Source of the DNA: REEB76 sp963774895
GTDB lineage: Bacteria > Pseudomonadota > Gammaproteobacteria > Natronospirales > REEB76
Direction: 5' to 3'
DNA length: 64,000 nucleotides
Assembly: GCA_963774895.1 (NCBI GenBank)
Contig: CAVZGN010000004.1
Coordinates: 248,001 to 312,000 of the forward strand
Shown here: one piece after another, positions 42,821 to 53,100 of the stretch
Layout: the number at the start of each line of letters is the position of its first letter
How positions within the stretch are numbered: position 1 is the stretch's first letter
Notes under the pieces: generated by a model
Database searches by the model: none
Told to the model about the DNA's origin: nothing
What the model saw: only the letters and a program-made list of their open reading frames with translations
Program-made: the position numbers and the translations under genes

Positions 42821-43315
42821 ATGGCCTTGAACGACCACAGCCCGGATAGCCCGAGCCGCTCGCAGGAGAAGCGTGAGGCCGAAGCGCTGCAGAAGCTCGG
42901 CGAACGATTGATAAAACTCCCGAAGAAGCTGCTGGACCTGCTGCCGCTGCCGGAAAACCTGCGCGACGCCATCGAGCACGCCCGCCACATCACCCGTCAC
43001 GGCGCTCTCAAACGCCAGCGCCAGTATGTCGGCCGTCTGATGCGCAACATTGATCCGGAACCGGTGCGCACCAAGCTGGATGAGTTGACCAGCGCTGACA
43101 GATTGTCCAACGCACGATTCCATCACAACGAGCATTGGCGCGACCGGCTGATCGCGGACGGCGACGCGGCGCTCAACGAATTCCTGGCACAGTATCCCCA
43201 GGCGGATAGTCAGCACCTGCGCCGCCTGATGCGCGCGGCGGCCGGCGATGCCGCCGCCGGCCGCGCACCACGGTATGCCCGGGAGCTGTTCCGCTATATC
43301 CAGAGTCTCGACTGA
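42821..43315 (+). CDS. darP: DarP/YjgA (DUF615), 50S ribosome assembly factor
   Basis: 164 residues from ATG 42821; the longer open frame upstream is antisense to pmbA. Characteristic content: SRSQEKREAEALQKLGERLI, DAIEHARHITRHGALKRQRQYVGRLMR, RFHHNEHWRDRLIADGDAAL and AGRAPRYARELFRYI. YjgA/DarP binds late 50S intermediates in E. coli. Its pairing with pmbA in divergent orientation is the usual proteobacterial arrangement. purE follows after 49 bases on the same strand. Confidence 0.93.
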   Translation: MALNDHSPDSPSRSQEKREAEALQKLGERLIKLPKKLLDLLPLPENLRDAIEHARHITRHGALKRQRQYVGRLMRNIDPEPVRTKLDELTSADRLSNARFHHNEHWRDRLIADGDAALNEFLAQYPQADSQHLRRLMRAAAGDAAAGRAPRYARELFRYIQSLD

Positions 43316-43364
43316 AGCGTTGGTTGCGGTTTCTCTGCCGCACGCCAACGGGTAGAATACGCCG

Positions 43365-43853
43365 ATGAAGCCTCTCGTCGGTCTCATCATGGGCTCCAAA
43401 TCCGATTGGCAGACCCTGGAGCACACCGCCAAAACCCTCAAACAGCTGGCGATCCCGTACGAACAGCGGGTGGTCTCGGCGCATCGCACGCCGGACCTGC
43501 TGTTCGATTATTGCGCCGGCGCCGCGGCCCGCGGCCTGGAAGTCATCATCGCCGGTGCTGGCGGTGCTGCGCACCTCCCGGGCATGGCGGCGGCTAAGAC
43601 CTGCTTGCCAGTGCTGGGTGTGCCGGTGAAATCCAAGGCCCTTAAAGGCGTGGATTCGCTGCTCTCAATCGTGCAGATGCCGGCGGGTGTGCCAGTCGGC
43701 ACCCTCGCCATCGGCGAGGCTGGTGCGGTGAATGCGGCGCTGCTGGCGGCCGCCATCCTCGGCAACAAATATGCCGACATCCGCAAGCGGCTGGATGCTT
43801 ACCGTCGCGCCCAGACCAAAGCCGTACTCAAGAACCACGACCCTTCCAAGTAA
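43365..43853 (+). CDS. purE: N5-carboxyaminoimidazole ribonucleotide mutase PurE
   Basis: 162 residues of the class I type. Substrate-binding motifs VGLIMGSKSDWQTLEH, RVVSAHRTPD with the catalytic His, IIAGAGGAAHLPGMAAAKT, LPVLGVPVKSKALKGVDSLL, and QMPAGVPVGTLAIGEAGA. It converts N5-CAIR to CAIR in purine synthesis. purK follows after 65 bases. Confidence 0.97.
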   Translation: MKPLVGLIMGSKSDWQTLEHTAKTLKQLAIPYEQRVVSAHRTPDLLFDYCAGAAARGLEVIIAGAGGAAHLPGMAAAKTCLPVLGVPVKSKALKGVDSLLSIVQMPAGVPVGTLAIGEAGAVNAALLAAAILGNKYADIRKRLDAYRRAQTKAVLKNHDPSK

Positions 43854-43918
43854 TCACACCTTAAAAATATTCCTGCATGTCATCGTTGGCACAGGTATTC
43901 ATTTAGAAGTGATCTGAT

Positions 43919-45046
43919 ATGAGCCCAGCAATCATCAAGCAAGCAAACGAGAGCCCACCTGCAAAGACCATCGGCATCGTAGGCGCCGGTCAGCTGGGGC
44001 GCATGCTGGCCCTTGCCGGTTACCGGCTGGGTCTCAAGTTCGTGTTCCTGGACAAGAGCGCTGACGCCCCCGGTGGGCAGATCGGCGACATCATCCTGGG
44101 GGAATTCGGCGACTCCCGTAAGCTCTTGGAACTCGCCTCACGGGTCGATCTGCTCACCTATGACGTGGAGAACGTACCAGTAGAGGCCCTCGAAAGTCTG
44201 CCAAAAAATAAACCGTTCCTGCCGCCGATCCCAGCGCTCGCCACCGGTCAGGACCGACTACTGGAAAAAGAATTGTTCCAGACCCTCAGGATCCCGACTG
44301 CCCGCTACCGGGCCGTGGACAGCATGCCGGATCTGGAGGAAGCCATCCAGGCCATCGGTTATCCGGCGGTGCTCAAGACCCGGCGGCTGGGTTACGACGG
44401 CCGCGGCCAGCGCATCATCCACAGTCCGGCGGAACTCGGCAGCACCTTCAACGCCTTGGGCGGTGTGCCGTTGATCTTGGAGGAGTACATCGATTTCACG
44501 CGCGAGGTCTCCATCATCGGCGTGCGCAACCGGCGCGGTGAGACGGCGTTCTATCCGCTGGCGGAAAACAAGCACGTGGATGGCATCCTGCGCTTGTCGG
44601 TGGCGCCCTATCCGGACCGCAAGCTGCAGACGCAGGCGCAGCAGTACGTAAGGCGCCTCATGGCGCACTTCGATTACGCGGGCGTGCTCACCATCGAGTT
44701 CTTCCTGAAGAAGGGCAGGCTCATCGCCAACGAGACGGCGCCGCGGGTGCATAACTCCGGCCACTGGACTATCGAAGGCGCGGTCACCGGCCAGTTCGAG
44801 AACCACATGCGCGCGATCCTGAATCTACCCCTGGGTGACACTTGGGCCATCGGCTATTCCGCCATGGTGAACTTCATCGGCACGATGCCGTCCCGGGAAG
44901 CGGTGCTGGCCGTGCCCGGCTCCCATTACCACGATTATGGCAAGCAAGCGCGGCCGGGACGCAAGCTCGGTCATGCCACAGTGGTGTGCAAGACGCATAA
45001 AGAACTGATGATACGACTGAAGAATTTTCCGGGTCTCGATTCTTGA
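43919..45046 (+). CDS. purK: 5-(carboxyamino)imidazole ribonucleotide synthase PurK
   Basis: 375 residues, ATP-grasp fold. N-terminal IGIVGAGQLGRMLALAGYRLGL, VDLLTYDVENVPVEAL, then FQTLRIPTARYRAV, YPAVLKTRRLGYDGRGQRII, LILEEYIDFTREVSII, ETAFYPLAENKHVDGIL, FFLKKGRLIANETAPRVHNS and GHWTIEGAVTGQFENHMRAIL. It makes N5-CAIR from AIR, ATP and bicarbonate, the substrate of PurE. Convergent with the S53 protease gene. Confidence 0.97.
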   Translation: MSPAIIKQANESPPAKTIGIVGAGQLGRMLALAGYRLGLKFVFLDKSADAPGGQIGDIILGEFGDSRKLLELASRVDLLTYDVENVPVEALESLPKNKPFLPPIPALATGQDRLLEKELFQTLRIPTARYRAVDSMPDLEEAIQAIGYPAVLKTRRLGYDGRGQRIIHSPAELGSTFNALGGVPLILEEYIDFTREVSIIGVRNRRGETAFYPLAENKHVDGILRLSVAPYPDRKLQTQAQQYVRRLMAHFDYAGVLTIEFFLKKGRLIANETAPRVHNSGHWTIEGAVTGQFENHMRAILNLPLGDTWAIGYSAMVNFIGTMPSREAVLAVPGSHYHDYGKQARPGRKLGHATVVCKTHKELMIRLKNFPGLDS

Positions 45047-45115
45047 ATCGGCCTGGGACTCCCTCGTGCCTAGCATCGATTATTCATAATTCAGCAATGT
45101 TGCAGCATAAAAAAT

Positions 45116-45143
45116 GCCCCTTCCCGGTCACCCAGGAAGGGGC
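45116..45143 (-). terminator. Rho-independent terminator of the S53 protease gene
   Basis: Perfect 9-bp stem GCCCCTTCC/GGAAGGGGC with a ten-base loop. On the minus strand it is followed by ATTTTTTATG. It starts 24 bases after the protease stop. Confidence 0.85.
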
Positions 45144-45166
45144 TGATTGCGAAGCTCTAGCTTGAC

Positions 45167-47206
45167 TTAGTGCTGCTGGAGCATGGACGACACCACATAG
45201 GGTGGCTTCCAGCCAAACACCAAGGCCAGATCCCCGGCATTGATCGACCCTATGCCCGGGCCATTGTTATACTCATATTGATAACCACATCCATAATTAC
45301 CACAGAAGAACCAGTCGTCACCATTAACGACGGCATTGAATGGGTTAGGCGGACCGGAACCATAAAGTTGTTGCATCAAATAGATGCTTGGGTTCAGGAA
45401 TCCAACCCGCGAGCCCACTGCCTGGTCAATAACCGCGGTGATGCCGTTCAACTGTGGCGCCACGAAACTGGTGCCACCGTATCCGCCGGTAAAGCCGCCG
45501 AAATCAAGTGTGTCATAGACCAGATAACCAGTTTCCGGATCGGCATTAAGTGATAAATCTGGCGTATTGCGGCCCACGAAGCCAGCGGGGAAAGTGTAGT
45601 CAACACCAAATCCATCGAAAGTCTGGCCCGCAAAGCTCGTCCGTATGCCTCCCACGTATGTCTGGTAATTCGGCATTGGCCAATAGACACTTATACCGCC
45701 ACCACCGCCCACGAACTCCAGATCTTCTTCCGTTAAACCAAGGCAACTGCCCCAATCAAAATAGATGTAATCCCAGCCCCACACCTGCTCTGAAGTTATA
45801 TTAATATCCGAGCAACCAGTAGGGGCCGGTATGTCCGCGGCCACCGTGGTGCCGCCGGCCGCTGTGATGTAGGGATCGGACGATGGGTAATCCACCGACA
45901 GCGGGTCGTATCCATAACCCCCGAGGAAGGCATCTCGGGCGGTGTCATATGCACCCGAATCGCCGGACGCCGCGAAGATGGACTGGCCCTGGGCCGCGCC
46001 CTGCATCAGATACTGGTCGATAGCGACCAACTCACCGGTGTAGTCTGTCCCGCTATTGAACTCGGGAAAATAGAAGACTTCCGGCTCGCCCCAGCTGATA
46101 GACACGGTGTCTGCAATATTGTCGTTGACGGCATGCTTGAACACATCATTAAAACCCATGTCGGTGTTGGGGGCGATGTACACCACGACGTTCGCACCGG
46201 GCGCCAAGCCGCCGGACTGCTCCACATCCAGGGAGGTTTCATCATTTCCACAATCACACGATATCGGCGTGCCACCGTCTACAGCCACTTTTGTTATGGT
46301 ACGCGTGGATTTGGGAACAAGGCCGATTCCGGCCCAATAGGCTTTGGCATCGGGTATGGAAAAGTTTGCCAAAGTCATGACGCCGACAGTCCGACCTCCA
46401 CCCTTTTTCTTTGCTACGTAAAACGGATTTACCTGATAGAAATTCGCCACATCGCCCACGGAGTAATACTGCGGTTCGCCGGTGGCTGTTGGATTCCCGA
46501 GAGGTCCAGGTCCATGCAGACCGTGCCAGCGTGGCGGGGCGGGCATCTTTGCATAGGCCCCCTGGCCGAGGCGCACATTCTTGGGTTTGTAATGCCCAGT
46601 CTCGCTGTTCAGTCCCGGCATGGATAGCAGCAGGTCAGCAAACTGCGCCGGTACCACTGGTTTCATGGCTGGCTGATGGAAACGCTGGCCATTTCGAATG
46701 AAATCGTGGATCTGGATAGAAAACGCGCCGTCGAACTGGACGATGCTGCCGGTGGCAGTGAAGCCCAGGCCATCGGGGTCGATGCTACCCACCTTGATTC
46801 CATGGGAGGCCAGATACGCCACTAGCCCTTGAATTTTCTCGCTGGATGGCGCAAAGCGCTGGCGAAACTGCTCCACCGTCAGGAACTTGTGATACTGCGG
46901 ATCGCCGGGCGTAACCGTCGCCTGGATGAAATCCGCGAGTTGCTGGCGCTTCTCAGCACCCATATTCAGGGTGATGGAGGTAGTGATTAAGTTTGAGGCA
47001 ACCGTGGGGCCTACATCACGCGCTGCCGCGCGCCCCTTGACTGCTGCTGTTGCCGTGGGCTGATTGGCCCTGGCCGGGGCTACCACGTGGCCCATAAAGC
47101 CCGTTGCTGTGGGCGGATTGGCCGTGGCAGTGAAGGAAATCCCCACTGCTGCCAACATCAGCAGAGTAGAGGCCGTATATAAACTCAGTTTTATTTTGGG
47201 AAACAT
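45167..47206 (-). CDS. S53-family serine carboxyl peptidase (sedolisin/pro-kumamolisin type), secreted
   Basis: 679 residues. Signal peptide (STLLMLAAVGISFTATA), pro-kumamolisin activation domain over about residues 60-215 (TVTPGDPQYHKFLTVEQFRQ, VAYLASHGIKV, HDFIRNGQRFHQPAMKPVVP), then the catalytic domain. The Glu-Asp pair is in CDCGNDETSLDVEQSGG (ExxxD), the oxyanion Asp in IFAASGDSGAYD, and the nucleophile Ser in YGGTSFVAPQLNG. The family works at acidic pH outside the cell. It carries its own terminator and lies between purK and tldD on the minus strand. Insertions of aromatic- and Cys-rich sequence near the C-terminus are unusual but do not remove catalytic residues. Confidence 0.93.
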   Translation of the reverse strand: MFPKIKLSLYTASTLLMLAAVGISFTATANPPTATGFMGHVVAPARANQPTATAAVKGRAAARDVGPTVASNLITTSITLNMGAEKRQQLADFIQATVTPGDPQYHKFLTVEQFRQRFAPSSEKIQGLVAYLASHGIKVGSIDPDGLGFTATGSIVQFDGAFSIQIHDFIRNGQRFHQPAMKPVVPAQFADLLLSMPGLNSETGHYKPKNVRLGQGAYAKMPAPPRWHGLHGPGPLGNPTATGEPQYYSVGDVANFYQVNPFYVAKKKGGGRTVGVMTLANFSIPDAKAYWAGIGLVPKSTRTITKVAVDGGTPISCDCGNDETSLDVEQSGGLAPGANVVVYIAPNTDMGFNDVFKHAVNDNIADTVSISWGEPEVFYFPEFNSGTDYTGELVAIDQYLMQGAAQGQSIFAASGDSGAYDTARDAFLGGYGYDPLSVDYPSSDPYITAAGGTTVAADIPAPTGCSDINITSEQVWGWDYIYFDWGSCLGLTEEDLEFVGGGGGISVYWPMPNYQTYVGGIRTSFAGQTFDGFGVDYTFPAGFVGRNTPDLSLNADPETGYLVYDTLDFGGFTGGYGGTSFVAPQLNGITAVIDQAVGSRVGFLNPSIYLMQQLYGSGPPNPFNAVVNGDDWFFCGNYGCGYQYEYNNGPGIGSINAGDLALVFGWKPPYVVSSMLQQH

Positions 47207-47466
47207 ATGCTTACCCCCGAAAGTGATTAAGATGCATCAAAAATGCATGCCAACATGCACAGGAACCACGCGATCCATGCACATCAGTACACTCAATCCC
47301 TTGAGATTTTCGATCTCGCCCTTTGGATACACACCATTACACTGAAAACATGTCGCTGGGCCTAGCCATTCATCAGCCGGGTAATTACGACAGGGTTTCA
47401 AGAGTTTGATAGGTATAGCAGAGTACCTACATGGTTACCAGTCTCCCAGCAGAGTTCATCAATAGT

Positions 47467-48924
47467 TCATGAAGTGCCACCTACTGTTAATCCATCCACC
47501 CGCAAGGTCGGCTGGCCCACTCCCACCGGCACGCTCTGGCCCTCTTTGCCGCAGGTGCCGACACCGTCGTCCAGCTTGAGGTCATTGCCCACCATGGAGA
47601 CGCGTGTGAGCACGTCCGGACCGTTACCGATAAGGGTGGCGCCGCGCACCGGCTGCGTGATCTTGCCGTCTTCGATCAGATAGGCCTCGCTCGCCGAGAA
47701 CACGAACTTGCCGCTGGTGATGTCCACCTGACCGCTGCCGAAGTTCGCCGCGTACAGGCCATGCTTCACCGAGCGGATGATTTCTGCTGGATCATGCTTA
47801 CCGGCGCGCATATAGGTGTTGGTCATGCGCGGCATCGGCAGGTGCGCGAAGGATTCACGCCGGCCATTGCCGGTGGGCGCCACACCCATGAGGCGCGCGT
47901 TCAGTTTGTCCTGCAGGTAGCCCTTGAGGATGCCGTTTTCGATCAGGGTGGTGCACTGGGTCGGGGTGCCTTCGTCATCCATGTTGAGCGAGCCACGGCG
48001 GTTCTTGAGGGTGCCGTCGTCCACCACGGTGCACAATTCTGAGGCTACTTTCTCTCCCATGCGGCCGGAGAAGGCCGAGGTACCCTTGCGGTTGAAGTCG
48101 CCTTCCAGGCCGTGGCCGATGGCTTCGTGCAGCAGGATGCCGGGCCAACCCGGTCCCAGTACCACGGTCATGTTGCCGGCCGGTGCGGGCTTGGCTTCCA
48201 GGTTCACCAGCGCGGTGCGTACTGCCTCGCGTGCATACTCAAGGGTACGATCCGAGGCCATGAAATACTCGTAGCCGAAACGTCCGCCGCCGCCGGCATA
48301 GCCCTGCTCGCGGCGGCCATCTTGTTCTGCGATCACGCTCACGTTGAAGCGCACCAGCGGCCGCACATCGGCGGCCAGAGTGCCATCGCTGGCAGCCACC
48401 AGTACCGTTTCATGTACGCCGGCCAGCTGCACCATCACCTGCTTGATGCGCGGATCCAGCCTCCGCGCTTCCGCATCCACGCGCATCAACAGTTTCACCT
48501 TGTCATCGTCCTTGAGCGTGGCGATTGGGTCCATCGGCAAATACAATTGTGGTGCCAGACCGCCGTGCCATGCCTGCAAACCGTTGTGTCCGCCTTGCTT
48601 GGCGATGGCGCGCGCCATATCAGCGGCGCGCGTGAGCGCGGGCAGCACGATTTCGTCGGAGTAGGCGAAGCCGGTCTTCTCACCGGAAAGCGCGCGCACC
48701 CCTACGCCCTGTTCGATGTTGTAGCTGCCCTCCTTGACGATGCCGTCCTCCAGGGACCAGGACTCATGACGGCTGGCCTGGAAATACAGATCGGCCGCAT
48801 CCACTTTATAACTCAGGATGCGGTCCAGTACCTGCTGCAGTTGCCGTTCATCCATGCCGGATACGCCCAGCAGACTCTGTTTGGCGATCTGCAATGGGTT
48901 TTTGATGCTGTCGGTATCAGGCAT
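47467..48924 (-). CDS. tldD: Metalloprotease TldD
   Basis: 485 residues. The zinc-binding motif is LLHEAIGHGLEGD (HExxxH). Other TldD blocks: DAADLYFQASRHESWSLEDG, GVGVRALSGEKTGFAYSD, GRRESFAHLPMPRMTNTYM, GKFVFSASEAYLIEDGKITQPV and the C-terminal GKEGQSVPVGVGQPTLRVDGLTVGG. It partners PmbA, encoded 4.7 kb away, in an intramembrane-cavity protease that cleaves unfolded peptides. It is the distal gene of the rng-yhdP-nitrilase-tldD operon. Confidence 0.97.
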   Translation of the reverse strand: MPDTDSIKNPLQIAKQSLLGVSGMDERQLQQVLDRILSYKVDAADLYFQASRHESWSLEDGIVKEGSYNIEQGVGVRALSGEKTGFAYSDEIVLPALTRAADMARAIAKQGGHNGLQAWHGGLAPQLYLPMDPIATLKDDDKVKLLMRVDAEARRLDPRIKQVMVQLAGVHETVLVAASDGTLAADVRPLVRFNVSVIAEQDGRREQGYAGGGGRFGYEYFMASDRTLEYAREAVRTALVNLEAKPAPAGNMTVVLGPGWPGILLHEAIGHGLEGDFNRKGTSAFSGRMGEKVASELCTVVDDGTLKNRRGSLNMDDEGTPTQCTTLIENGILKGYLQDKLNARLMGVAPTGNGRRESFAHLPMPRMTNTYMRAGKHDPAEIIRSVKHGLYAANFGSGQVDITSGKFVFSASEAYLIEDGKITQPVRGATLIGNGPDVLTRVSMVGNDLKLDDGVGTCGKEGQSVPVGVGQPTLRVDGLTVGGTS

Positions 48925-48958
48925 AGGGCTTCCGTTTATGAAAAGTTATCCCGCTCGG

Positions 48959-49774
48959 TCAATGCAGCCGCCGGTGCTGCAGGGCCGGGAAGCGCGCCCG
49001 CAGGCGCGACTGCTGGGCGTTATCGATGACGGTCATGACCACGCCGGGATCACGGGCACGTTCCGCCAGCACTTCGCCCCATGAATCCACGATCATGGAA
49101 TGCCCCCAGGTTTCGCGTCCATTGGGATGACGGCCGGTCTGTGCGGCAGCTATCACGAAGGCCAGATTTTCCACCGCGCGTGCACGGTTCAGCAACTGCC
49201 AGTGCACCGCGCCGGTTGTACGGGTAAATGCGGCTGGTACCGCAAACAGGGTCGCCCCCTGCGCCGTCAATGCGCGGAACAGTTCCGGGAAGCGAAGATC
49301 GTAGCACACGCTCAGCCCCAGCCTGCCCACCGGGGTGTCCACCACCACCGCGCGCGTCCCGGCTTCGGTGCGCGCCGACTCATTATACTTTTCGCCGGCG
49401 GCGTTCACCTGCACGTCGAACAGGTGGATCTTGTCGTAATAGGCCACGCGTTCGCCGCGTGCATCATAGACCGGTGAGCGCGCGTACACCCGCTCGCCGC
49501 CCGCCAACACCGGCAGCGTGCCGCCCACTATCCACACCTGCAGATTGCGGGCTTTCTCCGCCAGGAAATCCTGGATGGTGCCGCTGCCATCCAGCTCACC
49601 GGCCGCTACTCGCTGCGTATCATTCTCGGCCATGAGCGCAAAGTTCTCCGGCAACACGATGAGTTGCGCGCCCTGGGCCGTGGCTTTAGCCATGAGTTTG
49701 CTGGCCTCGCGCAGATTGACCGCAATCTCGGCGACCGAGGTCATCTGGATGGCCGCGACCTTATGGCTACTCAC
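48959..49774 (-). CDS. Carbon-nitrogen hydrolase (nitrilase superfamily, Nit/omega-amidase-like)
   Basis: 271 residues. Catalytic Glu in LIVLPENFALM, Lys in AYYDKIHLFDV and Cys in LGLSVCYDLRFPELFR. The last block, with C-Y-D-L-R-F-P, is that of Nit1/Nit2-type enzymes, which deaminate side-product amides such as deaminated glutathione. Its position between yhdP and tldD is conserved in many gammaproteobacteria. It overlaps the start of the gene upstream by four bases. Confidence 0.93.
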   Translation of the reverse strand: MSSHKVAAIQMTSVAEIAVNLREASKLMAKATAQGAQLIVLPENFALMAENDTQRVAAGELDGSGTIQDFLAEKARNLQVWIVGGTLPVLAGGERVYARSPVYDARGERVAYYDKIHLFDVQVNAAGEKYNESARTEAGTRAVVVDTPVGRLGLSVCYDLRFPELFRALTAQGATLFAVPAAFTRTTGAVHWQLLNRARAVENLAFVIAAAQTGRHPNGRETWGHSMIVDSWGEVLAERARDPGVVMTVIDNAQQSRLRARFPALQHRRLH

Positions 49775-50124
49775 CGCTCCACCAACAGCGTCACAGAGTT
49801 CTCATCCTGGCCACTCACGCGTTTACGGATATCCGTCGAGGGAACCCCCAAGGACACCAGCCAATCCTGCACTTCACTGGCCCACAGGCTGCCCTGGTCG
49901 TCGCCGGAGTGCAGGATGACAAGCTGCGATCCCGGGTGCTGCATCCAGTCTCTGACCGCCGCCTGCACCGGCGGCATCTGCAAGATGAGCGAGCCGCTAC
50001 GCGGCTGCATCCACATGTCCGCGGTGATGGTGTAGCTGCTGCCCGCGAAGGCGGCCGAAGCGCCGCCCAGGGCGGCGACCAGCACGCCTACGATCAAAAT
50101 AGTTTTCAGCATTGACGATGTCAT
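49771..50124 (-). CDS. Small exported protein of the yhdP-nit-tldD operon
   Basis: 117 residues from ATG 50124, which overlaps the yhdP stop by four bases; ATG 50112 is an alternative start giving the same signal peptide (TILIVGVLVAALGGASAAFA). The mature part is about 90 residues with VQAAVRDWMQHPGSQLVILH and SEVQDWLVSLGVPSTDIRK, reminiscent of the helix-strand pattern of OmpA/MotB-like periplasmic domains, but the peptidoglycan-binding signature is not complete. It also overlaps the nitrilase start by four bases, so it is firmly inside the operon. Unknown function. Confidence 0.75.
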   Translation of the reverse strand: MTSSMLKTILIVGVLVAALGGASAAFAGSSYTITADMWMQPRSGSLILQMPPVQAAVRDWMQHPGSQLVILHSGDDQGSLWASEVQDWLVSLGVPSTDIRKRVSGQDENSVTLLVER

Positions 50125-53100
50125 TTAGATTTGCCATTTACCGCGGGTTTCGCTGCCCCGGCCTTGGTCAGCACGGGATTATCCCACGTACCCGTGAGGT
50201 GGTAGCGTATTTCGCCGGCTGCGGTCAGCGGCTTTTTGAAAATTTCAGTGAGCGCATATATCACTGCTCCCACCCCTAAGCTGCCGGCGGCGATCGCACC
50301 GAGCACCGGTAGGCTCGCGCCCACGCTGGTATCCACGATCAAGGCTTCGTCGAAATCGTGTTTTGCAAGGCCGATGCGGCCGACCATTTGGATCTTGGCG
50401 GCAGGTCCACTCACCAACATGTTCTTCGTATAGGCATCGCCGTTTTCGATAACGAAATCCCCGCCGATGGAATCAAAGGCAAAGCCCTTGCCGAATACGT
50501 CGCTGAAATTGAGCAGCAACCGGCGCGGCAATGCGTTGATGCTCAACAGGCCGAACAGGCGCCCGGCACCGGGCTGCACTTCCTGCAAGCGACCATCTTT
50601 CAATTGAATGTGCAGTTTGCCGTTCAGGATAGGTGGTATGTTGTCGAACGGTCCGCCTGCCCAGGTGAGGCTGGTCTGCAAATCGCCTTTCTTCGCAGCG
50701 ATCCCTGGTGCATAACCGAAGGCCTGCAGAGTCTTCTCGACGTCACTACTTTTGATCTGCACCTCGAGCGTTGATTGCTGCCGGCCGTCGGTTTGCATGT
50801 CCCAGCTACCACTGCTGGTGAGGCTGAAGGCCGGGTTGTTGATGGAGAACGACTTGAGATTGATGCCATCCGGCTGCCGCTCCAGCACTGCCTTGACATT
50901 CTCCAGATTCAAGTCGTTGATGCGCAGTTGCTTGACTGTAATCTGCAACGGCGACACATCGCTGGGTTTCAAGGTGGAAGGCGTGGGGTTATCTGCTAGC
51001 TTTGCGGGCTTGTGCATCCAGGTGACACGCTGCATGTCGGCGATGATCGGATGGGCGTTATCTACCGTGTAAGGCAAAGCGATCTTGCCGGCAATGGCAT
51101 CGCTGGTCAGCGCCAGATTCCAGCTACTGTCAGCACGGACCAGCTGCACACGCAGTTTGTCGATCGCCTGCCCGAAACCGGTGAAATCATTGACTTCCAG
51201 ATCCGCGCTCCGCAGCCACACTGGCAGCGATCGTGCGGCTGTCGAGCCGCCCTGAACGGAATAAGCTTTCCAGGCATCCAGAGAAAATTCTGGCAAGCTG
51301 CCGGTAATTACCAGCCCATGGGTGGGTGGCAGGCTCGATTGACCCGATCCAACTACAAGCTGTCCACGGTCGAACCGCCAGTCGCCGTTTACATCCTCGA
51401 AGAGCGACACACCATTCATGACGCCCACGTAGCGGAACTGCAGTAGCATCCCTTGATCAGTGGAATAACTCATGCTGGCACTCAGAGGCATCACGCTTTC
51501 GGCGGTCTTCCCCAGAGGCGGCGGCAGATCGACACCTAACCCACTTAAATCAGACTTCAGGGTCAGCGACAGGTTCTTGCTGCGCGTACCTGGATAGTTT
51601 GGAATGGCTCCGCTCAGTTGCCAGGCGGAGCTACCGCTCAGCGCTTTCTGGAAAGGCTCAGGTAGTACGCCCGCCAGGAACGATGCCTTTTCACCGCCCT
51701 CGATTTTGAGCAGGGTCATGCCTTGCTTGGCATCGGGACGCAGGTTGATTGTCACCGGCTTACCCAACAGCATGCCTTGCAACTGGTTGCTGCTGATACC
51801 GGCGCGGGTAATGCTTACGTCGCCGTTCACGCTGTTTAGCTGCAGCTTTGGCAGGCTGGCCGCGGCAACGCTCACATCCTGAAGATGGGCGATGCATTCG
51901 AGGCGGTAAGTATCCAGATGCTCTAGGGGTAATACCAGGTTCAGACTCACATCGCTGCGGCCTGTAGCTATAAGACTGTCGAGAGAATGACCGAAGTGAT
52001 CTCTCAGGGCCTTGCTGCGCAGGAACTCCAGTGCTGCAGAAGCACTGCCACGGGCCGTTCCCTTGATTACCAGTATGCCCTGGCGCAAGTTGGCAATGCC
52101 GGCGGTAGTTCCACCGATGTCATCGCCCAGATATGCGCCGCGCTGCACCACGACGCTCAAACCTTGATTTTTGAATTCCACGTCTGCTTCAAGCGACTGT
52201 ACCCGCGGCCAGCCGGCGGCGTAATCCAGCACGCCATTGACCAGATGGAAGCGGATATCGAACAGACCCTGCCCCTTATCGTAGGGAAAGTCATGCAGTC
52301 GGCCCCGCAAAATCAGGCTGCCGGAAGGTACTTGCCCACCGACGATCGAGCTATCCAGCCACGAGACTACTTCTTTGGGCATGATACCGACAGGTAGATA
52401 CAGGGATTTACTCTTGGCGTTAACATTCTGCGCGTTGGCCTGCAAATCGATGATGGGTGAACTGCCGTCGGCCGGCAGCAGCAACGTACCTTTCGCCTGC
52501 ACATGCAGGTCCGGGTTGGCAGCGGAAAAATCACCGGTGGAGATGTGCCAGCCCTGGGTATCGTGGAGGAACTGTACGTGGGCTCCCAGAGTGGTGGCGG
52601 ATAGTGGGCTGCGGAACAATCGCGAGAAGTTCGCAGACGCATTTTGACCCGTTAACTTCAGACTGCCGCTGTCTTGATTGACCGTGAGCTGACCCGTCAA
52701 CCCGCCAAATCCCGGGATATTGCCGTCCGCTCGCAGACCAAGATCGCTGAAACTGCCAGCCAGCGACCAGGTGTCGATGACTTTGCCATTCCATCGGGCT
52801 TGAAAATTCACATCGCGGATATCGCCGCTCGGTGCTAGACGCAGTAGACGCTGCCTGTCAGAGAAAAAATCCCCCGGCAGCCAAGAGGCCAGCGTGACTA
52901 TGTCCTGCAAACGCAGGAAACTTGCATCCCCCCACCAGCTCACACTGGCATCCTCACCCTGGAGGAAACGTAGATTGAACCGGCTGGCCGGCCAGCTCTC
53001 CTGGCCTCGCTGCGCCTGCATATTGCTACCGGCCAGAACCCAGCCACTGGCGCTCCGGCTCCAGTTTACGGTGCCCGACAACAGATCGAATCCCTGTTGG

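Noticed and set aside
42783..42993. N-terminal extension of pmbA by 70 codons
   Set aside because: The extension is antisense to darP and is Ser/Arg-rich; the family N-terminus begins at ATG 42783.
45116..45143. Bidirectional terminator between purK and the S53 protease gene
   Set aside because: A T-run follows only on the minus strand; the plus strand has TGATTGCG after the stem.
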